From Inquilinus ginsengisoli_B (lineage in GTDB: Bacteria; Pseudomonadota; Alphaproteobacteria; DSM-16000; Inquilinaceae): 64,000 nt of DNA. Positions 36,227 through 43,749 of this stretch are shown piece after piece. The notes under the pieces were generated by a model, which did no database searches, was not told where the DNA came from, and saw only the letters and a list, made by a program, of their open reading frames with translations. A program made the translations under genes and the position numbers. The stretch covers positions 496,001-560,000 of the forward strand of contig NZ_JBNDJK010000001.1 of assembly GCF_050434925.1 (NCBI RefSeq), given 5' to 3'. Each line of letters opens with the position of its first letter. The stretch's first letter is position 1.

Positions 36227-37743
36227 GAAGAGGCTCCCTTCTTGCCGTGCAGCAGGATGGTCGGGTCGCGATGCGCCAGCAGGCCGCGCGGGCGCCACAC
36301 CATGATGCCGACCATGCACAGGCCGAACACCAGCATGCGGTACAGGTCGAGGCCGCGGAACGCCTCCGGCAGGCCGATGATCAGGCAGGCGGCGACGACG
36401 ATGCCGAGCTGGCTGCCCATGCCGCCGAGCACGACGATCGCCAGCACGATCGCGGATTCGATGAAGGAGAAGCTCTCCGGGCTGATGAAGCCCTGATAGG
36501 TGGCGAAGAAGCTGCCGGCGAAGCCGCCGCACATCGCCGAGGTGGCGAAGGCCGCCAGCTTCAGGTTGGTGCGGTTGATGCCGAGCGACTGGCAGGCGAT
36601 GTCGTCCTCGCGGATCGCCTCCCAGCCGCGACCGACCGGCAGCCGGCGCAGCCGCACGCTGATGAAGTTGACCAGGAGCGCCAGGGCCAGGATCAGCAGG
36701 TACAGGAAGACGATGCGCTGGGTCGGGTCGTATTCCAGGCCGAACAGCTGGTGGAAGGAGGTGGTGCCCTCGGGCGGGCTGCGGTCGAACGGGAAGCCGA
36801 AGAAGCTGGGCCGCGGGATGTTGTTGATGCCGTTCGGCCCGCCGGTCACCGGCGCCCAGTTGATCAGGATGATGCGGATGATCTCGCCGAAACCGAGGGT
36901 GACGATGGCGAAATAGTCGCCGCGCAGCCGCAGCACCGGGTAACCCAGGATCACGCCGAAGCCGGCGGCCAGCACCCCGGCCAGCGGCAGGCACAGCCAG
37001 AAGCTGAAGCCGAAGGTGGTCGCCAGCAGCGCGTAGGAGTAGGCCCCGACGGCATAGAAGGCGACATAGCCGAGGTCGAGCAGCCCGGCCAGGCCGACGA
37101 TGATGTTCAGCCCCCAGCCGAGCATGATGTAGGTCAGCACGATGATGGCGACGCCCAGCGTGCTGCGGCTGGCGAGGTCGGTGAACGGGAAGATCACCGC
37201 CAGCAGCACCAGGATCGGCCCCACATAGACGCTGAGGCGCTGCACCCGGGCGCCGACACGATCCATCGCCCGGTCGCGCTCCTGCCGCGACAGGCTGGCG
37301 CGGCTGCGGCGCTGCACCAGGATCGACTGGAGCAGCAGCCACAGCGCCCCGAACGCCCCGATCAGCAGCAGCGGCACCGAGTGCAGATCCTGCACCGGCA
37401 GCGGCGGCAGCGTGTCGGAGATCATCGGCCGCAGATACTCGTAGACCGGCGGCAGGGCGAAGACGATCAGGAACAGCAGGCTGATCCAGAACACCGGCCG
37501 GGGCATGCCCTCGCGGTTCAGGATGATGCCGATGCGGCCGAGGAAGACCAGCGCGACCGCGATGGCGACGGCGGTGAAGTCGGTCTGGTAGCCCAGCGCG
37601 CCGCTTTGCTCCACCGTGCGGATGCCGACCAGGGGCGCGGTGAGGACCAGGGCGATCAGGGCGGCGACCCCGGCCTCCTTGACCATGGCCACGAGATCGA
37701 GGCGGCGCCCGGCGGCCGCGTCGGATTGCGCGATCGTCGCCAT
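36223..37743 (-). CDS. livM: Branched-chain amino-acid ABC transporter permease
   Basis: A 506-residue permease. The first 190 residues form an N-terminal extension (DUF3382-like) with extra helices, and the core follows from about TLGVAIIVLTYIMLGWGLNI, with LRGDYFAIVTLGFGEIIRII and WEAIREDDIACQSLGINRTN motifs. It forms the membrane channel with LivH. The ATG at 37743 is four bases from the livH stop. Confidence 0.93.
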   Translation of the reverse strand: MATIAQSDAAAGRRLDLVAMVKEAGVAALIALVLTAPLVGIRTVEQSGALGYQTDFTAVAIAVALVFLGRIGIILNREGMPRPVFWISLLFLIVFALPPVYEYLRPMISDTLPPLPVQDLHSVPLLLIGAFGALWLLLQSILVQRRSRASLSRQERDRAMDRVGARVQRLSVYVGPILVLLAVIFPFTDLASRSTLGVAIIVLTYIMLGWGLNIIVGLAGLLDLGYVAFYAVGAYSYALLATTFGFSFWLCLPLAGVLAAGFGVILGYPVLRLRGDYFAIVTLGFGEIIRIILINWAPVTGGPNGINNIPRPSFFGFPFDRSPPEGTTSFHQLFGLEYDPTQRIVFLYLLILALALLVNFISVRLRRLPVGRGWEAIREDDIACQSLGINRTNLKLAAFATSAMCGGFAGSFFATYQGFISPESFSFIESAIVLAIVVLGGMGSQLGIVVAACLIIGLPEAFRGLDLYRMLVFGLCMVGIMVWRPRGLLAHRDPTILLHGKKGASS

Positions 37744-37747
37744 GGCG

Positions 37748-38668
37748 TCAGACCTTCTCGATGTCGGGACGGCCGAGCAGGCCGGACGGGCGGAAGATCA
37801 GCACCAGCACCAGGATGGTGAAGGCGGCGACATCCTTGTACTCCGACGAGAAATAGCCCGACCAGAAGGCCTCGATCAGCCCGATCAGGATACCGCCCAG
37901 CATCGCCCCGGGCAGCGAGCCGATGCCGCCCAGGACCGCCGCGGTGAAGGCTTTGATGCCGGCCAGGAAGCCGATGTAGAAGTCGATCACGCCGTAATAG
38001 AGGGTGACCATCACGCCGGCCACGGCGGCCAGCGCCGCGCCGATGACGAAGGTCGTCGAGATGGTGCGGCCGACATCGACGCCGATCAGCGCCGCCATGG
38101 TCCGATCCTGGGCGCAGGCGCGCTGCTGCCGGCCGAGCGAGGTGCGGTTGATCACCCAGGTCAGCCCGATCATCAGACTGAGGGTGAGCAGCACGATGAC
38201 GATCTGCAGGTACGACAGGCTGACGTCGAAGCCGCCGCCGGAGGTCAGCTGGAAGCCGCCCGGGATCTGCGGCGGCACCGGCTTGCGGCGGGCGCCCTGC
38301 AGCAGCTGGATGTAGTTCTGCAGGAAGATCGACATGCCGATCGCGGAGATCAGCGGCGCCAGCCGGGTCGAGCCGCGCAGCGGACGGTACGCCAGCCGTT
38401 CGACCGTCCAGCCATAGGCGGCGGTCACCACCACGCTGACGATCAGCACGATCGCCAGGGCCAGGGCCACCGACACGCCGGGCACGCCGAAGGCGCCGAG
38501 CACGACGAAGCCGATCACCGCGATGAACGCGCCGATCATATAGATCTCGCCATGGGCGAAATTGATCATGCCGATGATGCCGTACACCATCGTATAGCCG
38601 ATCGCGATCAGACCGTAGATCGCGCCCAGCGTCAGCCCATTGATGAGCTGCTGCAGGAAATATTCCAT
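37748..38668 (-). CDS. livH: Branched-chain amino-acid ABC transporter permease
   Basis: A 306-residue inner-membrane permease, beginning MEYFLQQLINGLTLGAIYGL, the usual LivH opening. It includes GMINFAHGEIYMIGAFIAVI and the RACAQDRTMAALIGVDVGRT loop for contact with the ATPase. It is the first gene of the operon livH-livM-livG-livF-DUF6867-livJ. Confidence 0.94.
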   Translation of the reverse strand: MEYFLQQLINGLTLGAIYGLIAIGYTMVYGIIGMINFAHGEIYMIGAFIAVIGFVVLGAFGVPGVSVALALAIVLIVSVVVTAAYGWTVERLAYRPLRGSTRLAPLISAIGMSIFLQNYIQLLQGARRKPVPPQIPGGFQLTSGGGFDVSLSYLQIVIVLLTLSLMIGLTWVINRTSLGRQQRACAQDRTMAALIGVDVGRTISTTFVIGAALAAVAGVMVTLYYGVIDFYIGFLAGIKAFTAAVLGGIGSLPGAMLGGILIGLIEAFWSGYFSSEYKDVAAFTILVLVLIFRPSGLLGRPDIEKV

Positions 38669-38692
38669 GCTCGCGCCGAATTGCCTCCACAG

Positions 38693-38710
38693 ACCATCCG
38701 CGGATGGTCG
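38693..38710. promoter_or_regulatory. Perfect 18-bp palindrome in the liv leader
   Basis: GACCATCCGCGGATGGTC is perfectly symmetric and lies between the predicted promoter and the livH start, 25 bases upstream of the ATG. It could be an operator or a hairpin in the leader RNA. Confidence 0.45.
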
Positions 38711-38731
38711 ACCTCATCTGTTCGCTCGCCG

Positions 38732-38759
38732 TTTAAACCGAGGGCGTTTCTCTGTTCAA
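38732..38759 (-). promoter_or_regulatory. Possible liv promoter
   Basis: Minus strand TTGAAC (38759-38754) and TTTAAA (38737-38732) are 16 bases apart, upstream of the palindrome and of livH. This is a weak match to a sigma-70 promoter, supported mainly by its location. Confidence 0.3.
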
Positions 38760-38857
38760 GCTCCGCGTCAACGTCGGATTGGCGCGACTATGGCGAAGAA
38801 AATGGACCGTTACAATCTCAATGAATCATAAGACGTTTCGGGGGCTTAGGCCGTGGA

Positions 38858-39727
38858 TCAGGCACCATAGCGGTCGAGAATCCGGCGGATCGGCTCGGCA
38901 TAGGCCGGGTCCCAGTACCGCACATGCACCAGCAGCGGATACAGCAGATAGATCGGCCGGCGGTCGTTCCAGAAGCCGGGATCGAGTGGCGCCAGCTCGG
39001 CATAGCGGCGGAAAAAAATATCGTCGAAGGTGCCGAACAGGGTCGGGTAGGTCAGCTCCATCTCCGGATGGCCGCAGGAAATGGCCGGGTCGATGAAGGC
39101 CGTGATTCGGCCGTTCCGGTGCAGCAGGTTGCCGGTCCAGATGTCGCCATGCAGCAGCGCCGGGTGGCGCGGCTCCGACAGCAGCTCCTCGAGCCGACCG
39201 GCCAGCGTCTCCAGCCGGCGCAGGAGGGCGGCGTCAACCGTACCCTCGGCATGGCCGGCGCGGGCCATGTGCAGCAGGCGGTGGTCGCGGAAGAACGGCA
39301 CCCAGCGATCGGCCGGGGGGTTCGGCTGCGGCAGCTTGCCGATGGTGGTGTCGCGGCCATAGCCAAAGCGTGGCCAGGCGGGCTCGTGCAGCGCCGCCAG
39401 CAGCTCGGCGGCGTGCAGCTGCGCCAACGCCGGGGGCGGCCCGGGCTCATGCTCGACATGCTCCAGCAGCAGCAGGCCCTCGTCGGCGTGCAGCAACGCC
39501 GGCAGCGGCAGGGCGGAATGCCGGGCCAGCTCGCCCAGCATCCAGGCTTCCAGCAGCAGCGGCCCGGCCCCGGCCTTGGCCACCACCCGGCCGCCATCGG
39601 CGAGGTCGACCCGCAGCACCGCGACGGTCGACCCGCCCGGCAGCGGCTCGGCCGCCACCGGCCGCACGCCGAGCGCGGCGGCGATCCGGTCGGCGAGGAC
39701 AGGATCGAGGGCGGTCAGGAGCGGCAT
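38858..39727 (-). CDS. Fructosamine-kinase-like phosphotransferase
   Basis: A 289-residue protein of the fructosamine kinase/aminoglycoside phosphotransferase fold. The catalytic loop is LLHGDIWTGNLL (catalytic Asp), followed by the metal motif FIDPAISCGHPEMELT; PLPGGSTVAVLRVDL and VVAKAG hold the nucleotide-binding part. Family members phosphorylate sugar amines on glycated proteins for repair. It is divergent from the YcaO gene across only 75 bases. Confidence 0.87.
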   Translation of the reverse strand: MPLLTALDPVLADRIAAALGVRPVAAEPLPGGSTVAVLRVDLADGGRVVAKAGAGPLLLEAWMLGELARHSALPLPALLHADEGLLLLEHVEHEPGPPPALAQLHAAELLAALHEPAWPRFGYGRDTTIGKLPQPNPPADRWVPFFRDHRLLHMARAGHAEGTVDAALLRRLETLAGRLEELLSEPRHPALLHGDIWTGNLLHRNGRITAFIDPAISCGHPEMELTYPTLFGTFDDIFFRRYAELAPLDPGFWNDRRPIYLLYPLLVHVRYWDPAYAEPIRRILDRYGA

Positions 39728-39802
39728 CCGGCAAAAATCTCCACGCGTTTCGCGGCTGCCATGGTGATATGGGCGGAGGCCCCGCCCGTCATCCGGAGCA
39801 TC

Positions 39803-41119
39803 ATGCTCGCATCGCCCTCCGTCTACGACAGCTGCGCCCTGCTGTTCGAGCAAGCCCCCGATTCTGGCGCAGCCGGCCAGGCCGCGGAAGAGGCCCGACG
39901 GTTTCTCGCGGCGTTCGGCCTGGCGCCGGACGGCAGCGACGAGGACGCGCGGACCGCGCGGCTGTTCCGACTGGCCGCGACGCTGGAGGCCAGCTTTGCG
40001 GTGCCGGCGATGGATTATCCCGGCCTGACCGTCCTCGGCGCCCGATTGCGCCGGCCTGCTGGCGACAGCGGCGCGGCGATCGCCGTGGACGGCGTGATCG
40101 GATGTGATCCGAGCCCGTGGCGGGCCTTCCAGAAGTGCATCGGCGAGGCGGCGGAGACGCTGGCCCTGGCCGCACCTGAGATCGGCGACGCCGCCCCGGA
40201 CGGCGCGGCCGAGGCCATCGCCGCCCGCTTCGCCGGCCAGGTCGAGGCGCGGACCGGCTTGGCCTCGGATGCCGCGCTCGCGACGGCCCCGGCCGTCGCC
40301 GGGGTCGAGCTGGCGACCGGCCGGCCCGTGCTGGTGCCGCGGCCGCTGGTCTTCGGGCGGTCGGGCGGGCTGCGGGCCACGGTCCCGGTCAGCGAAGGCT
40401 GCGCCGCCGGCCCGACCTCCGAGGCCGCCGCCCGATCGGCCCTGTTCGAGCTGATCGAGCGGCACGTGGTGGCGCATTGGTGGCATGGCGGCCGCCCCGC
40501 CCGCCGGTTGCCGCCGGCGCTGATGGCTGCCGCGATCGGCTGGCTGCGTCCTGGGGCCGAGACGCCATGGCCGCGCCAGGGCTTCGCGCTGGAGCTCGAC
40601 GCCGACGGCCTGCCGCTCGCCGTCGTCGCCGCGGCCTCGGTCAGCCCCATCCATGGCCTGGTCGCCCTGGGCTTCGCCGCCCGTCCCGGCCGGGCCGCCG
40701 CGCTGGACGCGGCCGTCCTGGAGATGATCCAATCCGAGATCGCCAACGACCTGCTGTTCCTCCGGCTGCGCCGCGCCGGGGCGGCGCCGGACCCGGTGGA
40801 CCAGGAACGGCTCGCGGCGAGGCAAGCGCTGCGGCCCGAGGCGCTGCTGGCCACGACGGATGGCGAGGCCGCGGACAACGGCACCGACGGGCCGGACTCC
40901 TTGCCCGATCTCCCGGCCGCCCTGGCCCGGCGAAGCATCGCGGTTTTCCGGGTCGAGCTGACCGGGAAAGCTGGGATTCCCGTCGTGAAGCTGCTATCGC
41001 CGGAACTCCAGTCCTCCTCGTCCGCCGCGGTGACGGAAGGGCTGCGCCAGACGGCCTCACAGTTCGGGCGTCCGCTGAAGTGTTTGATCGATCGCCCGGC
41101 GATATTTAATAGTTTGTGA
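39803..41119 (+). CDS. Stand-alone YcaO-domain protein
   Basis: A 438-residue protein. The YcaO ATP-binding signatures are visible: GCDPSPWRAFQKCIGEAAET with Glu115 and Glu118, and SEAAARSALFELIERHVVAH with Ser206, Arg211, Glu216, Glu219 and Arg220. YcaO enzymes use ATP to activate peptide backbone amides (azoline, thioamide or amidine formation), or act in ribosomal-protein methylthiolation. The C-terminus (KCLIDRPAIFNSL) lacks the proline-rich PxPxP end of azoline-forming members. No TfuA, E1-like/Ocin-ThiF or dehydrogenase gene is next to it. It shares orientation with a SARP-type regulator 47 bases downstream. The start at 39803 has GGAG 6 bases upstream. Confidence 0.82.
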   Translation: MLASPSVYDSCALLFEQAPDSGAAGQAAEEARRFLAAFGLAPDGSDEDARTARLFRLAATLEASFAVPAMDYPGLTVLGARLRRPAGDSGAAIAVDGVIGCDPSPWRAFQKCIGEAAETLALAAPEIGDAAPDGAAEAIAARFAGQVEARTGLASDAALATAPAVAGVELATGRPVLVPRPLVFGRSGGLRATVPVSEGCAAGPTSEAAARSALFELIERHVVAHWWHGGRPARRLPPALMAAAIGWLRPGAETPWPRQGFALELDADGLPLAVVAAASVSPIHGLVALGFAARPGRAAALDAAVLEMIQSEIANDLLFLRLRRAGAAPDPVDQERLAARQALRPEALLATTDGEAADNGTDGPDSLPDLPAALARRSIAVFRVELTGKAGIPVVKLLSPELQSSSSAAVTEGLRQTASQFGRPLKCLIDRPAIFNSL

Positions 41120-41166
41120 GCCCAGTCCGCTGCGGTTCCAATTGGTTGGGGGAAGGGAGACCGCGG

Positions 41167-43236
41167 ATGGCGGTTCCGGCACTACGGAGCGTGAGGACTC
41201 CGGATCGGGAGGATATACCCGCGCCGGAGAAAGCTGGTGTAGAGCGTCTGCGGCTGTCGCTGGGCAATGGTTTCGATCTCCGCCTCGGAAATGGGGAGCG
41301 GATCGAGCTCGGCAGCCGCAAGTCCCAGGCAATCTTTGCCTTCGTCGCGCTGAGCGGCACGGCGATCGAGAGCCGCGAGCGCGTCGCCGGGGTGTTCTGG
41401 AGCGAGAGCGACGGCGATCATGCCCGCGGCTCGCTGCGGCAGTGCCTGAAGCAGCTGCGCGACAATCTCGACGCCGTCCGGCCGGGCATCGTCGAGATCG
41501 GGCGCCAGGACATCCGCATCCGGCGCGAATCCATCGAGATCGACCTTGAGCTGGTCGCCGCCGACCTGGCGAAGGGCATGCTGTCGTCGATCCTGGCGCT
41601 CGGCCAGGCCAATCCGGACCGCATCCTGACCGGGTTCGAGGATCTCGACCGGGAGTTCGCCTCCTGGCTCACCGTCTGCCGGCAGCAATGGCGCAAGACC
41701 TTCATCGGCGGCCTCGAGCGCATCCTGCGCGATCCGGCCTCGGGCGAGAAGATCGCCGCCGAGGCGGCCCATGCGCTGCTCGACATCGACCCGACGCATG
41801 AGGAGGCCTATCGCGTCCTGATCCTGCAGCAGGCGCTGCGCGGCAACATCGCGGCGGCGCTGAAGCTGTACAGCACGCTGTGGGACCTGCTGCAGAACGA
41901 CTACGACATGGAGCCGTCGGACGAGACGCAGCGCCTGATCGTCGACATCAAGAAGGGCTCGTTCGACGGCACCGCCCCGCCGGCTTCGACGCCGGCCGAG
42001 GAGCAGTCGCGGCTGCCGATCATCGAGGTGGACCGCCTGAGTCCCGGCCTGCCCGAGGGTATCGACGACTATGTCGTCCACGGCTTCCGCAGCGAGCTGA
42101 TCGCCAACCTGGTGCGGTTCCGCGAATGGATCGTGGTCGAGCCGCCGGAAGCGGCTCCCGCGGCCGGGGCGCCGCAGCAGGCCGACTACCGCCTGTCCAC
42201 CGATTTCCGGCACAAGAACGACGATCTGCTGATCGTCGTCTCGCTGACCGAGCTGACCCGCAAGCGGTCGCTGTGGTCGGAGACCTTCTCGCTGGCGCTG
42301 CAGTCCTGGATGGACCAGCAGCGCCAGATCGCCCGCCGCGTGTCGGCGACGCTCGACATCCACATCTCGGCCAACGCCCTGTCGCGGCAGATCGGCGACC
42401 GCGACTTCGCGCACGGACCCTATATCCGCTGGCTGCGCGGCCAGTATCTGCTGAACTTCTGGGAGCCGCAGGCCGAATTCGAGGCCGAGGCGCTGTTCAA
42501 GGACGTGATCCGGGACTGGCCCAGCTTCGCCCCGGCCTATAGCGGCCTGGCGAACATCTACAACTCCCGGCACATCATCCTGCCGGGGGTGCGCCGCGAC
42601 CGCGCCATGGCCGACGACGCGCTGGCGCTGGCCCGGCGGGCGGCGGAGCTGGACCCCCTGGATGCGCGCGGCCATCTGACCCTCGCCTGGTCGTATATGA
42701 TGACGACGCGCTACCCGCAGGCCGACCTGCATCTGGAGCTGGCGCGCGACCTGAACCCGAGCAATCCGTCGGTGCTGATGTCGGCGGCGCAGGGCTTCGC
42801 CTTCGTCGACCGGACCGACATCGCGCTCGACCTCGTGGCCAATGCCTTCGAACTGAACCCGCTGATCCCGCCGCATCACTGGGCCTATCTCGCCGGCATC
42901 CGCTTCCTGCACGGCGACGTCACCGGCTGCGTCGAGGCCGCAGACCGGGCCGGGCAGTCGATCTTCAACATCCCGGCCTGGAAGGCGGCGGCCCTCGGCC
43001 AGCTCGGCAACGTCCGGCGGGCACAGGAGGAGGCGCGGCTCTTCCTGCGCAACGCCCGCGACACCTGGCATGGCGACGCCGAATGCACCGACGCCGCCAT
43101 CGTCGAATGGTTCCTCAGCAGCTTCCCGATCCGCAATGTCGGGCGCTGGCGCGAGCTACGGGAAGGCCTGATCCTGGCCGGCCTTCCCGCGACCGACATC
43201 GGCGAGGAACAGCTGTACTGGCCTCACCGGCACTGA
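41167..43236 (+). CDS. SARP-type regulator with BTAD and TPR domains
   Basis: A 689-residue protein. Residues 25-105 form an OmpR-like winged helix of the SARP type (ERIELGSRKSQAIFAFVALS, VFWSESDGDHARGSLRQCLK). Residues 120-265 are a bacterial transcriptional activation domain (IDPTHEEAYRVLILQQALRG). A CadC/TolB-like segment follows (GFRSELIANLVRFREWIVVE), and from about 430 there are TPR-like repeats (FAPAYSGLANIYNSRHI, ARRAAELDPLDARGHLTLAW). It should activate nearby genes in response to a signal read by the C-terminal part. ATG 41167 has AAGGGAGA upstream. The stop runs 13 bases into the small gene on the other strand. Confidence 0.85.
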   Translation: MAVPALRSVRTPDREDIPAPEKAGVERLRLSLGNGFDLRLGNGERIELGSRKSQAIFAFVALSGTAIESRERVAGVFWSESDGDHARGSLRQCLKQLRDNLDAVRPGIVEIGRQDIRIRRESIEIDLELVAADLAKGMLSSILALGQANPDRILTGFEDLDREFASWLTVCRQQWRKTFIGGLERILRDPASGEKIAAEAAHALLDIDPTHEEAYRVLILQQALRGNIAAALKLYSTLWDLLQNDYDMEPSDETQRLIVDIKKGSFDGTAPPASTPAEEQSRLPIIEVDRLSPGLPEGIDDYVVHGFRSELIANLVRFREWIVVEPPEAAPAAGAPQQADYRLSTDFRHKNDDLLIVVSLTELTRKRSLWSETFSLALQSWMDQQRQIARRVSATLDIHISANALSRQIGDRDFAHGPYIRWLRGQYLLNFWEPQAEFEAEALFKDVIRDWPSFAPAYSGLANIYNSRHIILPGVRRDRAMADDALALARRAAELDPLDARGHLTLAWSYMMTTRYPQADLHLELARDLNPSNPSVLMSAAQGFAFVDRTDIALDLVANAFELNPLIPPHHWAYLAGIRFLHGDVTGCVEAADRAGQSIFNIPAWKAAALGQLGNVRRAQEEARLFLRNARDTWHGDAECTDAAIVEWFLSSFPIRNVGRWRELREGLILAGLPATDIGEEQLYWPHRH

Positions 43237-43622
43237 CCGAAGCTGTAGTCGCCGACCCGGAAGTAGAACATGTCGATCGCCTTCAGCGCGTTCGGGTCGT
43301 TCTCCACCTGCAGCTTGTACTCGCCCGGCAGCGTGTAGCGGGGGGCCTTGGAATATTCCGCGATGCGCTGGCGCATCAGATCGGCCGGCGGCAGCACGAC
43401 ATAGACCGCGTCGTCGCGGCTGACGAAGCGGATCTCCTTCCCGGACGCGTGGAAGTCCTTCAGCTCGATGCCATGGTCCTTCAGCAGCTGCAGCGCTTCC
43501 TCGGTCGTATTCGGCCGCGGAATGTCGCCGATCGCCATGCCGACGATCAGCCGGCCAGCGGCCTCGCGGTCGGCCATCACCATCTCGATCGGCAGGATGT
43601 TGGTTTCATCGTTGTCTGTCAC
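43224..43622 (-). CDS. Small protein with a nitrile-hydratase-leader-like segment, function unknown
   Basis: A 132-residue protein from a GTG at 43622 with a strong AAGGAGG site. Residues 41-79 read EEALQLLKDHGIELKDF, a short linker, then KEIRFVSRDDAVYVVLPP. This recalls the end of the NHLP leader family (helix, G-I-E, strand, D-D/D-T, V-x-L-V-L-P-P) and the matching part of nitrile hydratase alpha. About 50 residues follow, ending DMFYFRVGDYSFGQCR, with a single cysteine. No double-glycine cleavage site is obvious. It may be a precursor-like or a peptide-binding protein linked to the YcaO gene, or simply the partner of the peroxidase 127 bases upstream. I do not recognise a named family. Confidence 0.6.
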   Translation of the reverse strand: MTDNDETNILPIEMVMADREAAGRLIVGMAIGDIPRPNTTEEALQLLKDHGIELKDFHASGKEIRFVSRDDAVYVVLPPADLMRQRIAEYSKAPRYTLPGEYKLQVENDPNALKAIDMFYFRVGDYSFGQCR

Positions 43623-43749
43623 GGCTTGTCCTCCTTGTTCGAGCAATCTTGCTCTTCCATTGCATCGGCAGCCGGTGCCGGCGGCCGATGCCCCCCACCT
43701 CCGCATCGGCACCCGATGCGGAGGGCATCACCTTAGCGCAACCCCGCCA

